A stretch of 62,935 nucleotides of DNA from Massilia atriviolacea (lineage in GTDB: Bacteria; Pseudomonadota; Gammaproteobacteria; Burkholderiales; Burkholderiaceae_D): NCBI RefSeq assembly GCF_003953935.1, contig NZ_RXLQ01000027.1, positions 1-62,935 on the forward strand. The letters are read 5' to 3'. Position 1 is the first letter of the stretch. Each line of letters begins with the position of its first letter. The notes under the pieces are model-generated. The model searched no databases, had not been told where the DNA came from, and worked only from the letters and a program-made list of their open reading frames with translations. Below are positions 29,269 to 39,292 of the stretch, piece after piece. A program made the translations under genes and the position numbers.

Positions 29269-30748
29269 TCTGGATCCAGGTGGTTTTCAGTTCGGTGTAC
29301 TTGTCGAAGGCATGCAACGATTTGTCGCGCCCGTTGCCCGACTGCTTGACGCCGCCGAAGGGCACCGTGATGTCGTCGCCGTCGTACTGGTTCACGTGCA
29401 CGGTGCCGGCGCGCAGGGCGCGCGCGGTCTTGATGGCTTTACTCAGGTCGGCTGTCCATACGGCGGCCTGCAAGCCGTACCGGGTCGCATTGGCCTGGCG
29501 CACGGCGTCGTCGATGTCGGTAAAGGCGAGCACCGACAGCACCGGCCCGAAAATCTCTTCGCGCGCGATGCTCATCGACCCGTCCACCCGGTCGAACAGG
29601 GTCGGCGCGATGTAGAAGCCGCCGCTATCAAGGCGCGCGGCGGCGCCCCCGGCCAAGAGCCTGGCGCCGGCCTGCTTGCCCTGTTCGATGTAGCCCATCA
29701 CGGTCTTCATCTGGGCCGCGTCGACGATGGCGCCCATGACGGTGGCCTCGTCGAGCGGGTCGCCCGGGGCGAAATCGGGCACCAGCGCCAGCGCTTTTTC
29801 GAGGAAGGCATCCTTGATCGACGCTTCCACGAACAGGCGCGACGGCGCGTTGCAGCTCTCGCCCTGGTTGAAGTAGATCGAGCCGATGGCTGCGGAAACC
29901 GCCGCGTCGAGGTCCGGGCAGTCGGCGCAGACGATGTTGGCCGACTTGCCGCCCAATTCGGTCCAGGCGCGCTTGAGGTTCGACTGGCCGGCCATCTGCA
30001 GGATCTGCTTGCCGACGTTGGTGGAACCGGTAAAGCCGATGCAGTCGACATCCATGTGCAGCGCCAGCGCCGCCCCGGCCTCGGCGCCGTAGCCGGGAAC
30101 GACGTTGAACACGCCGGCCGGCAGCCCCGCTTCGAGCGCGATCTCGGCCAGGCGCAGGGCCGTGAGCGGCGACTTTTCGGACGGTTTGAGGATCACGCTG
30201 TTGCCGGCGGCGAGGGCCGGGGCGATCTTCCAGGCGGCCATGATCATCGGATAGTTCCAGGGCACGATGGCGGCCACCACACCGACCGGCTCGCGCGTGA
30301 CCAGGGCCAGGCTGGTGTCGGCCGTGGGTGCGATCTGGTCGTAGATCTTGTCGACCGCTTCGCCGTACCAGCGGATGCAGTTGGCCGCCGCCGGCACGTC
30401 CACGCTCTGGCTGTACTTGATCGGCTTACCCATGTCGAGCGTTTCGAGCAGGGCCAGTTCGTCGGCGTGCGCCAGGATCAGGTCCGCGAACTTGATCATG
30501 GTGCGCTTCCTCGCGGCCGGCGCCTGGCCCGCCCAGCGCCGGTCCTCGAAGGCCGCGCGCGCCGCCGCCACCGCCGCGTCCACGTCCGCGCCATCGCAGC
30601 GCGCGACGAACCCCAGCTGGCGTCCGTCGACCGGCGAGCGGTTATCGAACTGCCGCTCCGAACGCGCCCATACGCGCTCGCCGCCGATGAATGCGCGTCC
30701 GTCGATGCCGAGGGCTGCCGCCCGTTGGTGCCATTGTGTCGTTGTCAT
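29261..30748 (-). CDS. puuC: Gamma-glutamyl-gamma-aminobutyraldehyde dehydrogenase (PuuC-like)
   Basis: This 495-residue NAD(P)-dependent aldehyde dehydrogenase has the coenzyme segment VPWNYPMIMAAWKIAPALAAG, FTGSTNVGKQI, the catalytic Glu in ELGGKSANIV and the catalytic Cys in FNQGESCNA. EEIFGPVLSVL and PFGGVKQSGNGRDKS complete the fold. Placement beside puuA, puuD and spuC supports oxidation of the gamma-glutamylated aldehyde made from putrescine. GGGAG precedes the ATG. It lies downstream of the porin gene in the same operon. Confidence 0.9.
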   Translation of the reverse strand: MTTTQWHQRAAALGIDGRAFIGGERVWARSERQFDNRSPVDGRQLGFVARCDGADVDAAVAAARAAFEDRRWAGQAPAARKRTMIKFADLILAHADELALLETLDMGKPIKYSQSVDVPAAANCIRWYGEAVDKIYDQIAPTADTSLALVTREPVGVVAAIVPWNYPMIMAAWKIAPALAAGNSVILKPSEKSPLTALRLAEIALEAGLPAGVFNVVPGYGAEAGAALALHMDVDCIGFTGSTNVGKQILQMAGQSNLKRAWTELGGKSANIVCADCPDLDAAVSAAIGSIYFNQGESCNAPSRLFVEASIKDAFLEKALALVPDFAPGDPLDEATVMGAIVDAAQMKTVMGYIEQGKQAGARLLAGGAAARLDSGGFYIAPTLFDRVDGSMSIAREEIFGPVLSVLAFTDIDDAVRQANATRYGLQAAVWTADLSKAIKTARALRAGTVHVNQYDGDDITVPFGGVKQSGNGRDKSLHAFDKYTELKTTWIQIG

Positions 30749-30758
30749 CCTGTGCTCC

Positions 30759-32129
30759 CTAAAAACTTACTACTGTCGATACGCCGATGACGTGATTGTC
30801 GCGGCGGTACTGGTCGCTTGATGTCTTGAATACCCTGGCCGTGGCGCGGTCGTAGCGGTATTCGCCCTTGACGCTCACGCCCGGCATGAGCAGGTACTGC
30901 GTGCCCAGCGCGAGCGCCGCGCGGTTGGCGCCGCGCGCGGGGTCGATCACCACCCAGTCCTCGCCGCTCCAGGCCATGCCGGCGCCGAAGCCGTTGCGTC
31001 CGTCCGGGCAGTTCGCCTCAAGCCCGCCCAGGTCCTTGCAGCCGCTGCCCAGGGTAGCCCCGAACACGCCGCCCCCGCCCCTGCTGTTGTGGAGGTAGTC
31101 GAGCCGCGCGATCGCTTCCAGGCGCGGCATGACCTTGTACGACATCAGCGACGACAGGCCGTACCAGCGCTGGCGCCCCACCTTGTAGCGGTTGGCGGCC
31201 GTGGCGCGCTGGCGCCCATAGCTTAACTGACCCTGGAAATTGAAGTCGCCACGCGTGCGGTAGCCATCGACTTCGACCAGGTCGAGCCGCCCGAAGGCGC
31301 TGTCGTCGTCGAAGCCCGAGTGGGTGCCCGACAGGCCCAGGCCCGAAAATTCGCTCCGGGCGTAGTCGACCCGGTAGAACAGGCCGGGGGTCTTCTCGCG
31401 CGCGTGGTCGATGCGAGCGCTGTTCATATTGCCGACCATGACCTTGCTGTCGAATTTGCCGCGCACGAATTGCAGGCCGGCGCCGGTGTAGAAATTGGCC
31501 GCCGAAAAATCGAACAGCAGATTATGCGTAATGAGTTTGTTCTGGGTCGAGGCGATGGCCTCGTAGCCGCTCCAGTCGGGAATCTGGCCGGCGAACAGGC
31601 GGGTCGACAGGCTAGCCAGCGGAATCGAGACCGACGCCTCGTGCACCAGGTTGCCGAAGTTGTAGCCGGACGCCGTGCCCTTGCTGGGCATGAGCGAGAT
31701 TCTGAGGCGGGTGCCGCCTTCGAGCTCCTTGTCGACATTGAGCATGGCGCTGCCGAAGTAGGTATTGTCGTAGCCGAAGCTCTCGCCGGAACCGTTGACC
31801 GAGCTGTTATTGTTCAGGAAGACGAAGCTCGACGTGCTGGCATTGCGGTTGCGGATGTAGGTCGGGTCGATGTAGCCGGACACCTTCAGTCCCTTCAAGC
31901 CGCCCGTTTCCATCGCGTCGTCGGCGGCATCGCTCTTCACGCGCAGGCGCGCCAGTTCGGACGATTCTTCCGAGCGGCCCTGTTCGGCCCTGTCGATCAT
32001 CGCTTCGAGCTTGCGCACGTGCGCCTTGAGGGCGTCGAGTTCGGCCTTGAGTTCCTCGGTGGTCTGGCCCGCCGCGATGACGGGGCAGGCTGCGGCGGCA
32101 GCGATGACGGCGTTGCGATAGACGTGCAT
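30759..32129 (-). CDS. Putative outer-membrane porin (DUF3138-like)
   Basis: The 456-residue protein has an N-terminal signal (AVIAAAAACPVIAAG), then a coiled-coil-like charged segment (TEELKAELDALKAHVRKLEA). A long beta-rich region follows with alternating polar and aromatic residues and ends in Phe (VIGVSTVVSF), the usual outer-membrane barrel signal. I recall DUF3138 proteins of this layout in betaproteobacteria, but the family call is from memory. GAGGAG lies correctly before the ATG. Lying between the polyamine permease and puuC, it is a candidate outer-membrane channel for polyamines. Confidence 0.7.
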   Translation of the reverse strand: MHVYRNAVIAAAAACPVIAAGQTTEELKAELDALKAHVRKLEAMIDRAEQGRSEESSELARLRVKSDAADDAMETGGLKGLKVSGYIDPTYIRNRNASTSSFVFLNNNSSVNGSGESFGYDNTYFGSAMLNVDKELEGGTRLRISLMPSKGTASGYNFGNLVHEASVSIPLASLSTRLFAGQIPDWSGYEAIASTQNKLITHNLLFDFSAANFYTGAGLQFVRGKFDSKVMVGNMNSARIDHAREKTPGLFYRVDYARSEFSGLGLSGTHSGFDDDSAFGRLDLVEVDGYRTRGDFNFQGQLSYGRQRATAANRYKVGRQRWYGLSSLMSYKVMPRLEAIARLDYLHNSRGGGGVFGATLGSGCKDLGGLEANCPDGRNGFGAGMAWSGEDWVVIDPARGANRAALALGTQYLLMPGVSVKGEYRYDRATARVFKTSSDQYRRDNHVIGVSTVVSF

Positions 32130-32204
32130 GAATCACTCCTCGGGCCAACGGTGAGGGTGGCGGGCACGCCGTGCCCGCCACCGGTACAGCGGCCGACGCG
32201 AGTG

Positions 32205-33050
32205 CTATGACTTGACCGCGGCCGCCACCTGCTTCTGGCGCTGCCGCTCGGCGCGCGCCATCATGATGGCGGCGGCGATCACCCCGATCGACACCACCAG
32301 AATCGTCAACGCCGCCACCGCGTTCACGCGCGGGTCCAGCCCCAGGCGCGCGCGCGACATGATCACCAGCGGCATGGTCGTCGAGCCGGGACCGGACAGG
32401 AAGTTCGACAGCACCACATCGTCGAGCGAGAGCGTAAACGTGAGCAGCCAGGCCGAGGCCAGCGACTGCGTGATGTTCGGCAGCGTCACCAGGAAGAACA
32501 CCTGGTGCGGACGGCAGCCCAGGTCCATGGCCGCTTCTTCGAGCGAACGGTTCATCTCGCGCAGGCGCGACTGCACCACCACGGCCGCATACGCCATGCC
32601 GAGCAGGGTGTGGCCGATCCAGATGGTGAAGGCGCCGCGCTCGGGGAAGCCGAAGATCTTTTGCACCGAGACCAGCATCAGCAGCAGCGACAGGCCGACG
32701 ATCACTTCGGGCATGACCAGCGGCGCGCTGACCATCCCCGAGAACAGCAGGCGGCCGGGAAAGCGCTTGTAGCGGTTCAGGGCGAAGGCGGCCATGGTCC
32801 CGAGCAGCACGGCGGCCGTGGCGCTCATGAGGGCGATTTTCAGCGACAGCACGAAGCCGCTGACCAGTTCCGCATCCTTGAACAGTTCCGGGTACCACTG
32901 TAGCGAAAAACCGCTCCACACCATGTCCTGGCGCGAGCTGTTAAACGAAAACACGACCAGCACCAGCAGCGGCAGGTACAGGAACAGGTAGCCCATCGAC
33001 AGCCATCCGCGCCCGAACCAGCGGGCCAGCGTCATTTTATTCATGCTCAT
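32205..33050 (-). CDS. potI: Putrescine ABC transporter permease PotI
   Basis: The 281-residue inner-membrane permease has about six hydrophobic segments and the ATPase-contact loop EEAAMDLGCRPHQVFFLVTLPNI. It also has the family stretch SLDDVVLSNFLSGPGSTTMP. The start at 33050 overlaps the potH stop by four bases (ATGA). A longer open frame upstream is a shadow of potH. It pairs with PotH as the second half of the channel. Confidence 0.93.
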   Translation of the reverse strand: MSMNKMTLARWFGRGWLSMGYLFLYLPLLVLVVFSFNSSRQDMVWSGFSLQWYPELFKDAELVSGFVLSLKIALMSATAAVLLGTMAAFALNRYKRFPGRLLFSGMVSAPLVMPEVIVGLSLLLMLVSVQKIFGFPERGAFTIWIGHTLLGMAYAAVVVQSRLREMNRSLEEAAMDLGCRPHQVFFLVTLPNITQSLASAWLLTFTLSLDDVVLSNFLSGPGSTTMPLVIMSRARLGLDPRVNAVAALTILVVSIGVIAAAIMMARAERQRQKQVAAAVKS

Positions 33051-33952
33051 GCGCGGCCCTCCGCTTCCTGTTCGTCCTTGTACTTGTTGAAGATGGCCAT
33101 CGGCACCAGGATCAGCGCGATCGCCACCACCGCCAGCGCCGAGGCGCGCGGCCAGTCGGTATTGACGAAGAATTCGTCCCACAGCAGGCGCCCGATCATC
33201 AGCGTTTCGGGCCCGCCCAGCAGTTCGGGAATGACGAATTCCCCCACCGCCGGAATGAACACCAGCATGGCGCCAGCGATGATGCCGGACTTCGACAGCG
33301 GCACGGTGACGCGCCAGAACGCCTGCCACGGCGTGGCGCCCAGGTCGGCCGCCGCTTCCAGGTAGCGCACGTCCATCTTCACCAGGTTGGCGTACAGCGG
33401 CAGGATCATGAACGGCAGGTAGGCGTAGAACATCCCCAGCACCAGCGCGAACGAGGTATTCATCATCTTCAGCGGTTCGTCGATCGCGCCGAGCCACAGC
33501 AGGAGGCTGTTCAGCAAGCCCTGGTTGGCCAGGATGCCCTTCCAGGCGTAGATGCGCAGCAGGAAGGAGGTCCAGAACGGCAGCATCACCATCATCAGCA
33601 GCACGGTGCGGTAAGCCGGCCTGGCGCGCGCCATGAAATAGGCGAACGGGTAGCCGGTCAGCAGGCACAGGACCGTGGTCAGGGCGGCGTAGCCGAGCGA
33701 GCGCAGGAACGTCCACAGGTAGGTGGCATCCTCGGTCAGGGCGACGTAGTTGACCACCTTGGCCCGGATGTTCAGGACCCCGTCGCTGAAGGTGACCAGG
33801 GGGCCGAACGGGCTGCCGGTCTCGTCGAGTTCCGAAAAACTCATGCGCAGCACGATCAGGAAGGGGATCAGGAAGGCGATAATCAGCCAGGCCAGCGGCA
33901 CGCCGATGACCAGGCGGCGGCCGGCCGCGGGAGGACGAAAGGTCTCGATCAT
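33047..33952 (-). CDS. potH: Putrescine ABC transporter permease PotH
   Basis: The 301-residue permease has an N-terminal membrane anchor, six segments in all, and the coupling loop LEAAADLGATPWQAFWRVTVPL. SFSELDETGSPFGPL follows the first segment, as is typical of PotH-type subunits. GAGG precedes the ATG, and the gene starts eight bases after potG. It overlaps potI by four bases. Confidence 0.94.
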   Translation of the reverse strand: MIETFRPPAAGRRLVIGVPLAWLIIAFLIPFLIVLRMSFSELDETGSPFGPLVTFSDGVLNIRAKVVNYVALTEDATYLWTFLRSLGYAALTTVLCLLTGYPFAYFMARARPAYRTVLLMMVMLPFWTSFLLRIYAWKGILANQGLLNSLLLWLGAIDEPLKMMNTSFALVLGMFYAYLPFMILPLYANLVKMDVRYLEAAADLGATPWQAFWRVTVPLSKSGIIAGAMLVFIPAVGEFVIPELLGGPETLMIGRLLWDEFFVNTDWPRASALAVVAIALILVPMAIFNKYKDEQEAEGRA

Positions 33953-33959
33953 GGCCGCC

Positions 33960-35093
33960 TCAATTGGTCAGGACCACGATGTCGCTGCCGTCCCACCACG
34001 CGACGACCTGCTGGCCGCGTTCCATGCGCGCCTCTTCGTGGCGCGCGGCGTTGGTGCGCGCCACCTTGAGGATGCCGCCGTGCGCCATGCGCACCTGGTA
34101 GTGGGTCTCGTTGCCGAAGTAGGAGACGTTGACGATCTCGCCGGCCACGCAGTTGTAGCCGTCCTCAAAGGCCGAGGCGCGCTGCTCCAGGCCGGGCATC
34201 TGGCGCTGCAGGACGATCTTTTCGGGCCGCACCGCCACCGTCACCGGCATGTTGTTGGTGCCGCTGATGCCGTGGCTGACGTAGTGGCGGCATTCCTGCG
34301 TCTCGACGATGACGTGGTCGGGTTCATCGACCCGCACGTGGCCGTTGAACATGTTGACGCTGCCGATGAAGTCGGCCACGAAGCGGCAGTTCGGGGTCTC
34401 GTAGATTTCGCCCGGCGCGCCCACCTGCAGGATGCGCCCTTCGCTCATCACGGCGATGCGGGTGGCCATGCTCATCGCCTCGTCCTGGTCGTGGGTGACC
34501 ATCACGCAGGTCACGCCGACCTGCTCGATGATGTTCACCAGTTCCATCTGGGTCTGTTCGCGCAGTTTTTTATCGAGCGCGCCGAGCGGCTCGTCGAGCA
34601 GCAGCAACTGCGGACGCTTGGCCAGGCTGCGCGCCAGCGCCACGCGCTGCTGCTGCCCGCCCGAGAGCTGGTGCGGCTTGCGCCTGGCGTAGGCGCCCAG
34701 CTGCACCAGCGCCAGCATCTGGTCGACCCGTTCGGCGATCTCCACCCTGGGCAGGCCGTCGCGGCGCAGGCCGAAGGCGACGTTGTCCCACACCGTCAGG
34801 TGCGGGAACAGCGCGTACGACTGGAACATCATGTTGACCGGGCGCTCGTAGGGCGGCACGCCGACCAGGTCCTGGCCGGCCAGTTCGATGGCGCCGGCGG
34901 TCGGGGTCTCGAACCCGGCCAGCATGCGCAGCAGGGTCGATTTGCCGCAGCCGGAGCTGCCCAGCAGCGCGAAGATCTCGCCCTTGTCGATGGCGAGCGA
35001 AATGTCGTTCACGGCGCGCACGCCGTCGAATGCCTTGACGAGGTTGCGGATCAGGAGAAAAGGCTGCGAGCTTGCGGGTTGTGCAATCGTCAT
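33960..35093 (-). CDS. potG: Polyamine ABC transporter ATPase PotG
   Basis: The 377-residue ATPase has Walker A GSSGCGKST, the Q-loop region MMFQSYALFPHLTV, the signature LSGGQQQRVALARSLAKRP and Walker B LLLLDEPLGALD, with the switch His in VTHDQDEA. A C-terminal TOBE-like beta domain follows (TVAVRPEKI and after). It powers PotH/PotI. Only 67 bases separate it from the potF stop. Confidence 0.95.
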   Translation of the reverse strand: MTIAQPASSQPFLLIRNLVKAFDGVRAVNDISLAIDKGEIFALLGSSGCGKSTLLRMLAGFETPTAGAIELAGQDLVGVPPYERPVNMMFQSYALFPHLTVWDNVAFGLRRDGLPRVEIAERVDQMLALVQLGAYARRKPHQLSGGQQQRVALARSLAKRPQLLLLDEPLGALDKKLREQTQMELVNIIEQVGVTCVMVTHDQDEAMSMATRIAVMSEGRILQVGAPGEIYETPNCRFVADFIGSVNMFNGHVRVDEPDHVIVETQECRHYVSHGISGTNNMPVTVAVRPEKIVLQRQMPGLEQRASAFEDGYNCVAGEIVNVSYFGNETHYQVRMAHGGILKVARTNAARHEEARMERGQQVVAWWDGSDIVVLTN

Positions 35094-35160
35094 AGGGATG
35101 ATGAAAGATGAGGCAAAGCCGCAATTTTATCGGACATACGCCGGTATGCAGGCAAAATGA

Positions 35161-36267
35161 TTACATCCCGGTTTTAAACCGTGTAAATACGCGCGTCATG
35201 GTGCGGCGCGCTTCGGCGCTCAGGGGCTCGGGCACCACCATGCGCTGCTTGTCGGCGTCCGCCAGGTAGACCGTGCGGTTGTTGGCGATGTCGGGCCGCA
35301 CCATGGGCGTGGCGGCCTGGTTCGGGTTGGCGTAAAACACCTTGTTGCTCAGGCTGGCGTGCACTTCGGGACGCAGAATATAGTTGATCCACAGGTGGGC
35401 GTTGCCCGGATGCGTAGCGTCGGCCGGGATGGCCATGGTGTCGAACATCAGGGTGGCGTTCTTCGGCACCAGCGCCACGATGTTGTGGCCGTTCTTGCTG
35501 TCGATGGCGCGCTGGCGCGCGATGTTGATGTCGCCCGACCAGCCCAGCGAGACGCACAGGGCGCCGTTGGCCAGGTCGTTGATGTAGCCGGAAGAACTGA
35601 ACAGGGTCACCGAGGGCCGGATCGCCTGCAGCATGCGCCCGGCGTCCTGGTAGTCGGCGCTGTTCTTCGAGTAGGCCGGCTTGCCGATGTAGAGCAGCGC
35701 GGCGGGCAGCACTTCGGACGGCGAATCGAGGAAGGACACGCCGCAGGAAGTCAGTTTGCTGGCGTAGCGCGGATCGAACACCAGGTCCCAGACATTGTCG
35801 GGCATGGGCAGGGCGCCGAGGGCCGCCTTGACCTTGTCGACGTTGATGCCGAGCGTGGTGTAGCCCCACAGCCAGGTGACGAGGTGCTTGTTGTCGGGGT
35901 CGAGCTTGCCGATGAGCGCCTGCAGCGCCGGGTCCAGGTTGGCCAGGCGCGGCAGGCTGGCCTTGTCGAGGGGGCGCAGCAGGCCGCCCTCGATCTGCAG
36001 GCGCGCCCAGTGGGCGGTGGGGACCACGATGTCGTAGCCGGTCTTGCCGGCGCTGAGCTTGGCGTGCAGGACTTCGTTGCTGTCGAAGACATCGTAGCGG
36101 ACCTTGATGCCGGTTTCTTTTTCGAAGTTGCGGACCGTGTCGTCGGCGATGTAGTCGGACCAGTTGTAGATATTGAGGACCTTTTCCTCGGGCGGCGCGG
36201 CGCCGGCCAGGCCGGCCGCCGCGAGGACGAAGATGCAGCACTGCGCGATGCGGTTGATCGACTTCAT
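35161..36267 (-). CDS. potF: Periplasmic putrescine-binding protein PotF
   Basis: The 368-residue protein has a signal peptide (IAQCCIFVLAAAGLAGA), then the family start LNIYNWSDYIADDTVRNFE with the aromatic and acidic pocket residues. LGWSGDINIARQRA and the hinge region near MFDTMAIPADA also fit PotF/SpuD. It delivers putrescine to PotHI. GGAGGCAGG before the ATG is a strong ribosome-binding site. Whether it prefers putrescine or spermidine cannot be told from sequence by eye. Confidence 0.93.
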   Translation of the reverse strand: MKSINRIAQCCIFVLAAAGLAGAAPPEEKVLNIYNWSDYIADDTVRNFEKETGIKVRYDVFDSNEVLHAKLSAGKTGYDIVVPTAHWARLQIEGGLLRPLDKASLPRLANLDPALQALIGKLDPDNKHLVTWLWGYTTLGINVDKVKAALGALPMPDNVWDLVFDPRYASKLTSCGVSFLDSPSEVLPAALLYIGKPAYSKNSADYQDAGRMLQAIRPSVTLFSSSGYINDLANGALCVSLGWSGDINIARQRAIDSKNGHNIVALVPKNATLMFDTMAIPADATHPGNAHLWINYILRPEVHASLSNKVFYANPNQAATPMVRPDIANNRTVYLADADKQRMVVPEPLSAEARRTMTRVFTRFKTGM

Positions 36268-36290
36268 CCTGCCTCCGGTTCAACGTACGT

Positions 36291-37739
36291 TCAGACTACC
36301 CAGCCCCGCTGCTGCAAGTCGATCAGGGTGGCCTCCAGGCAGTACCTGATCTTGAAGATCATCTCGTCGATCTGCGCGCGCGTCATCACCAGCGGCGGTG
36401 CGATGATCATGCGCTCGCCCACGGCGCGCATGATGATCCCGTTGGCGAACATATAGCCCCGGCACAGCATGCCCACGCCCTGATCCGGATCGAAGAACTC
36501 GCAGTCGTGCACCACGTCGGCCTTCTTGCGCACCAGGTTCAGTCCCGCCACGAACCCGCAGCTGTCGGCGTAACCGACCAGCGGATGGTCCATCAGCGCC
36601 GCGAACTTCTCTTTCAGGTACGGGCCGGTATCGTGCGCGACCTGCTGCACCAGGCGCTCGTCGATCAGGATGCGGATGTTTTCGAGCGCCGCCGCGCAGG
36701 CCACCGGATGGCCCGAGTACGTGAACCCGTGATTGAAGTCGCCGCCCTCCTCGATCAGCACGTCCGCCACGCGGTCGCCGACCAGCACGCCACCCAGAGG
36801 AACATAGCCCGAGGTCACCCCCTTGGCGAAGGTAATCAGATCAGGTTTGATCTGCATCAATTCGGAGCCGAACCATGTACCAAGACGGCCAAAGCCGCAA
36901 ATGACTTCGTCGGCGATCAGGAGCACGCCGTATTTGTCGCAGATGCGGCCGATTTCGGGCCAGTAGGTGGCCGGGGGGATGATCACGCCGCCCGCGCCCT
37001 GCACCGGTTCGCCGATGAAGGCGGCCACCTTGTCGGGCCCGACCTCGAGGATCTTGGTTTCGAGCCAGCCGGCGGCCACGATGCCGAATTCGTCCGGACT
37101 CATGCCGCAGCCGTTTTCCACCCAGTTGGGCTGGCCGATATGTTCGATACCGGGGATCATGCCGCCCTGCTCGTGCATGCCCGCCATGCCGCCCAGCGCC
37201 GCGCCGGCCACGGTGCTGCCGTGGTAGGCGTTGTAGCGGCTGATGACGGTGTGGCGCTGCGGCTGGCCTTTCAGGTCCCAGTAGCGGCGCACCATGCGCA
37301 GGTTGGTGTCGTTCGCTTCCGAGCCGGAGCCGGTGAAGAACACGTGGTTGAACTGGGGCGGCGACATCTCCACCAGCAGCGCGGCCAGGCGCGTGGCCGG
37401 CACGTTGGTGGTGTTGAAGAAGCTGTTATAGAAGGGCAGCGTCTGCATCTGGCGGTAGACCGCGTCCGCGATGCTGGTGCGCCCGTAGCCGACATTCACG
37501 CACCACAGGCCGGACATGCCGTCGAGGATCTTCTGCCCTTCCGAATCCCACAGGTAGATGCCGTCGCCGCGCACCATCACGCGCACGCCGCGTTCGCCCA
37601 GCGCCTTGTGGTCGGTGAAGGGATGCATGTAGTGCGCCGCATCCTGGCGCTGGAGTTCGGCGGTGTCGTAGACGTCGTGCGTGGCGGCCTTGACCGACGC
37701 GACCAGCGCGGCGCTCGGGACCATGGGGTTGGCTGTCAT
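36291..37739 (-). CDS. spuC: Class III aminotransferase (putrescine-pyruvate aminotransferase, SpuC-like)
   Basis: This 482-residue PLP enzyme has VFFTGSGSEANDTNLRM, YHGSTVAGAALGG, the Asp in LIADEVICGFGRLGTWFG and the PLP Lys in FAKGVTSGYVPLG. These and the N-terminal HPFTDHKALGERG fit the SpuC/omega-aminotransferase branch. It would convert putrescine, or its glutamylated form, to the aldehyde with pyruvate as acceptor. No PuuB-type FAD oxidase is seen in the operon, so this enzyme may fill that step. It lies between puuA and potF on the same strand. Confidence 0.9.
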   Translation of the reverse strand: MTANPMVPSAALVASVKAATHDVYDTAELQRQDAAHYMHPFTDHKALGERGVRVMVRGDGIYLWDSEGQKILDGMSGLWCVNVGYGRTSIADAVYRQMQTLPFYNSFFNTTNVPATRLAALLVEMSPPQFNHVFFTGSGSEANDTNLRMVRRYWDLKGQPQRHTVISRYNAYHGSTVAGAALGGMAGMHEQGGMIPGIEHIGQPNWVENGCGMSPDEFGIVAAGWLETKILEVGPDKVAAFIGEPVQGAGGVIIPPATYWPEIGRICDKYGVLLIADEVICGFGRLGTWFGSELMQIKPDLITFAKGVTSGYVPLGGVLVGDRVADVLIEEGGDFNHGFTYSGHPVACAAALENIRILIDERLVQQVAHDTGPYLKEKFAALMDHPLVGYADSCGFVAGLNLVRKKADVVHDCEFFDPDQGVGMLCRGYMFANGIIMRAVGERMIIAPPLVMTRAQIDEMIFKIRYCLEATLIDLQQRGWVV

Positions 37740-37788
37740 GATGGACCTCGTTGATCGTTGTCGTTATCGTTGTTGTCGTTGCCGGTGC

Positions 37789-39159
37789 TCAGACGTGCAG
37801 CAGCAGGTGCTCGCGTTCCCACGGACTGATGACGGTCATGAATTCCTGGTGTTCCAGGTCCTTGATGGCGGCGTAGACATCGATGAAGCGCTCGCCCAGC
37901 ACCGAGCGCAGCTTGTCTTCGGAGCGCAGCAGGTGCAGCGCTTCGGGCAGGCCCTGGGGCAGTTCGAACGGCATTTCGTAGGCGCTGCCGTTCATCATCG
38001 GGGTCGGTTCGAGCTGCTCGGTCATGCCGAGGTAGCCGCAGGCCAGGGTCACGGCCAGCGCCAGGTAGGGATTGGCGTCGGCGCCGATGATGCGGTTTTC
38101 CACGCGCCGGTCCTGCACGCCCGATTCGGGTACGCGAAAGCCCACCGTGCGGTTGTCCAGTCCCCACTGGATGTTGATCGGGGCGGCGGTGTGGCGCACG
38201 ATGCGGCGGTAGGAATTGACGTAGGGCGCGACGATCGCCATCGCCGACGGCATGTAGCGCTGCAGGCCGCCGATGTACTGCTTGAACAGGGGCGAGGCGG
38301 AACCGTCCTCGCTGCTGAAGATATTCCGGCCGGTCCTGGTGTCGACCACGCTCTGGTGCACGTGCATGGCCGAACCGGGTTCGCCCGCCATCGGCTTGGC
38401 CATGAAGGTGGCGTACATATCGTGCTTGAGCGCCGCTTCGCGCAGGGTGCGCTTGAAGAAGAACACCTTGTCGGCCAGGCCGAGCGGGTCGCCATGCAGG
38501 AAGTTGATTTCCATCTGGCCGGCGCCGATCTCGTGGATCAGGGTGTCGACGTCGAGGTTCATCAGTTCGCAGTAGTCGTAGATGTCCTCGAACAGGGGAT
38601 CGAACTCGTTGACGGCGTCGATGCTGTAGACCTGGCGGCTGGTTTCGGCGCGGCCGCTGCGGCCGATCGGCGGTTTCAAGGGCAGGTCGGGATCGATGTT
38701 CTTGGCGGTCAGGTAAAACTCCAGCTCGGGCGCGACTACCGGCTTCCAGCCCTTGTCGGCGTACAGCTTGAGGACACGGCGCAGCACCGTGCGCGGCGCG
38801 AAGTCGACCAGCTTGCCGTCGGCGAAATAGCAGTCGTGGATCACCTGCGCGGTCGGGTCGACCGCCCACGGCACCATGGTGATGGTGGTCGGATCGGCCT
38901 TCAGGATCATGTCGCGGTCGGTGGCCGAGATGGCGCGGTCGTAGGCTTCGTCGTCGAGCGGGTAGTTGCCGGTCACGGTCATGCCCAGCACCGCCTCGGG
39001 AATGCGCATGCCGCGCTCCTGGGTGAATTTACCGCGCGGCAGGATCTTGCCGCGCGCGACCCCGGTCAGGTCGGGGATCAGGCATTCGATTTCGGTGACC
39101 CGCTTCTCGTTGAGCCACAGGTCCATGTCGGTGTAGGTAAAGTTTTCGCGAATTGCCAT
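37789..39159 (-). CDS. puuA: Gamma-glutamylputrescine synthetase (glutamine synthetase-like)
   Basis: The 456-residue protein is a GlnA-type ligase: VVAPELEFYLT carries metal ligands, GQMEINFLHGDPL the central acidic residues, AMHVHQSV the catalytic His region, and FRVPES and RVENRIIGADANPYLALA the C-terminal site. It lacks the adenylylation loop of housekeeping GlnA. In this setting it should join glutamate to putrescine with ATP, the first committed step. It starts a run of genes on this strand after puuD. Confidence 0.92.
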   Translation of the reverse strand: MAIRENFTYTDMDLWLNEKRVTEIECLIPDLTGVARGKILPRGKFTQERGMRIPEAVLGMTVTGNYPLDDEAYDRAISATDRDMILKADPTTITMVPWAVDPTAQVIHDCYFADGKLVDFAPRTVLRRVLKLYADKGWKPVVAPELEFYLTAKNIDPDLPLKPPIGRSGRAETSRQVYSIDAVNEFDPLFEDIYDYCELMNLDVDTLIHEIGAGQMEINFLHGDPLGLADKVFFFKRTLREAALKHDMYATFMAKPMAGEPGSAMHVHQSVVDTRTGRNIFSSEDGSASPLFKQYIGGLQRYMPSAMAIVAPYVNSYRRIVRHTAAPINIQWGLDNRTVGFRVPESGVQDRRVENRIIGADANPYLALAVTLACGYLGMTEQLEPTPMMNGSAYEMPFELPQGLPEALHLLRSEDKLRSVLGERFIDVYAAIKDLEHQEFMTVISPWEREHLLLHV

Positions 39160-39292
39160 GATGTTCTCTCTGTAGTGTGTTCATACGCGCGCGGGCCGAT
39201 GCCGCGGGCGTGCTCTGGAACCGAGGATGGCAAGCGTCGCTAGGGTACGCAGCAAAGGGCCCATTTTTCGTAGCGGCTGGCGCTGCGGGTAT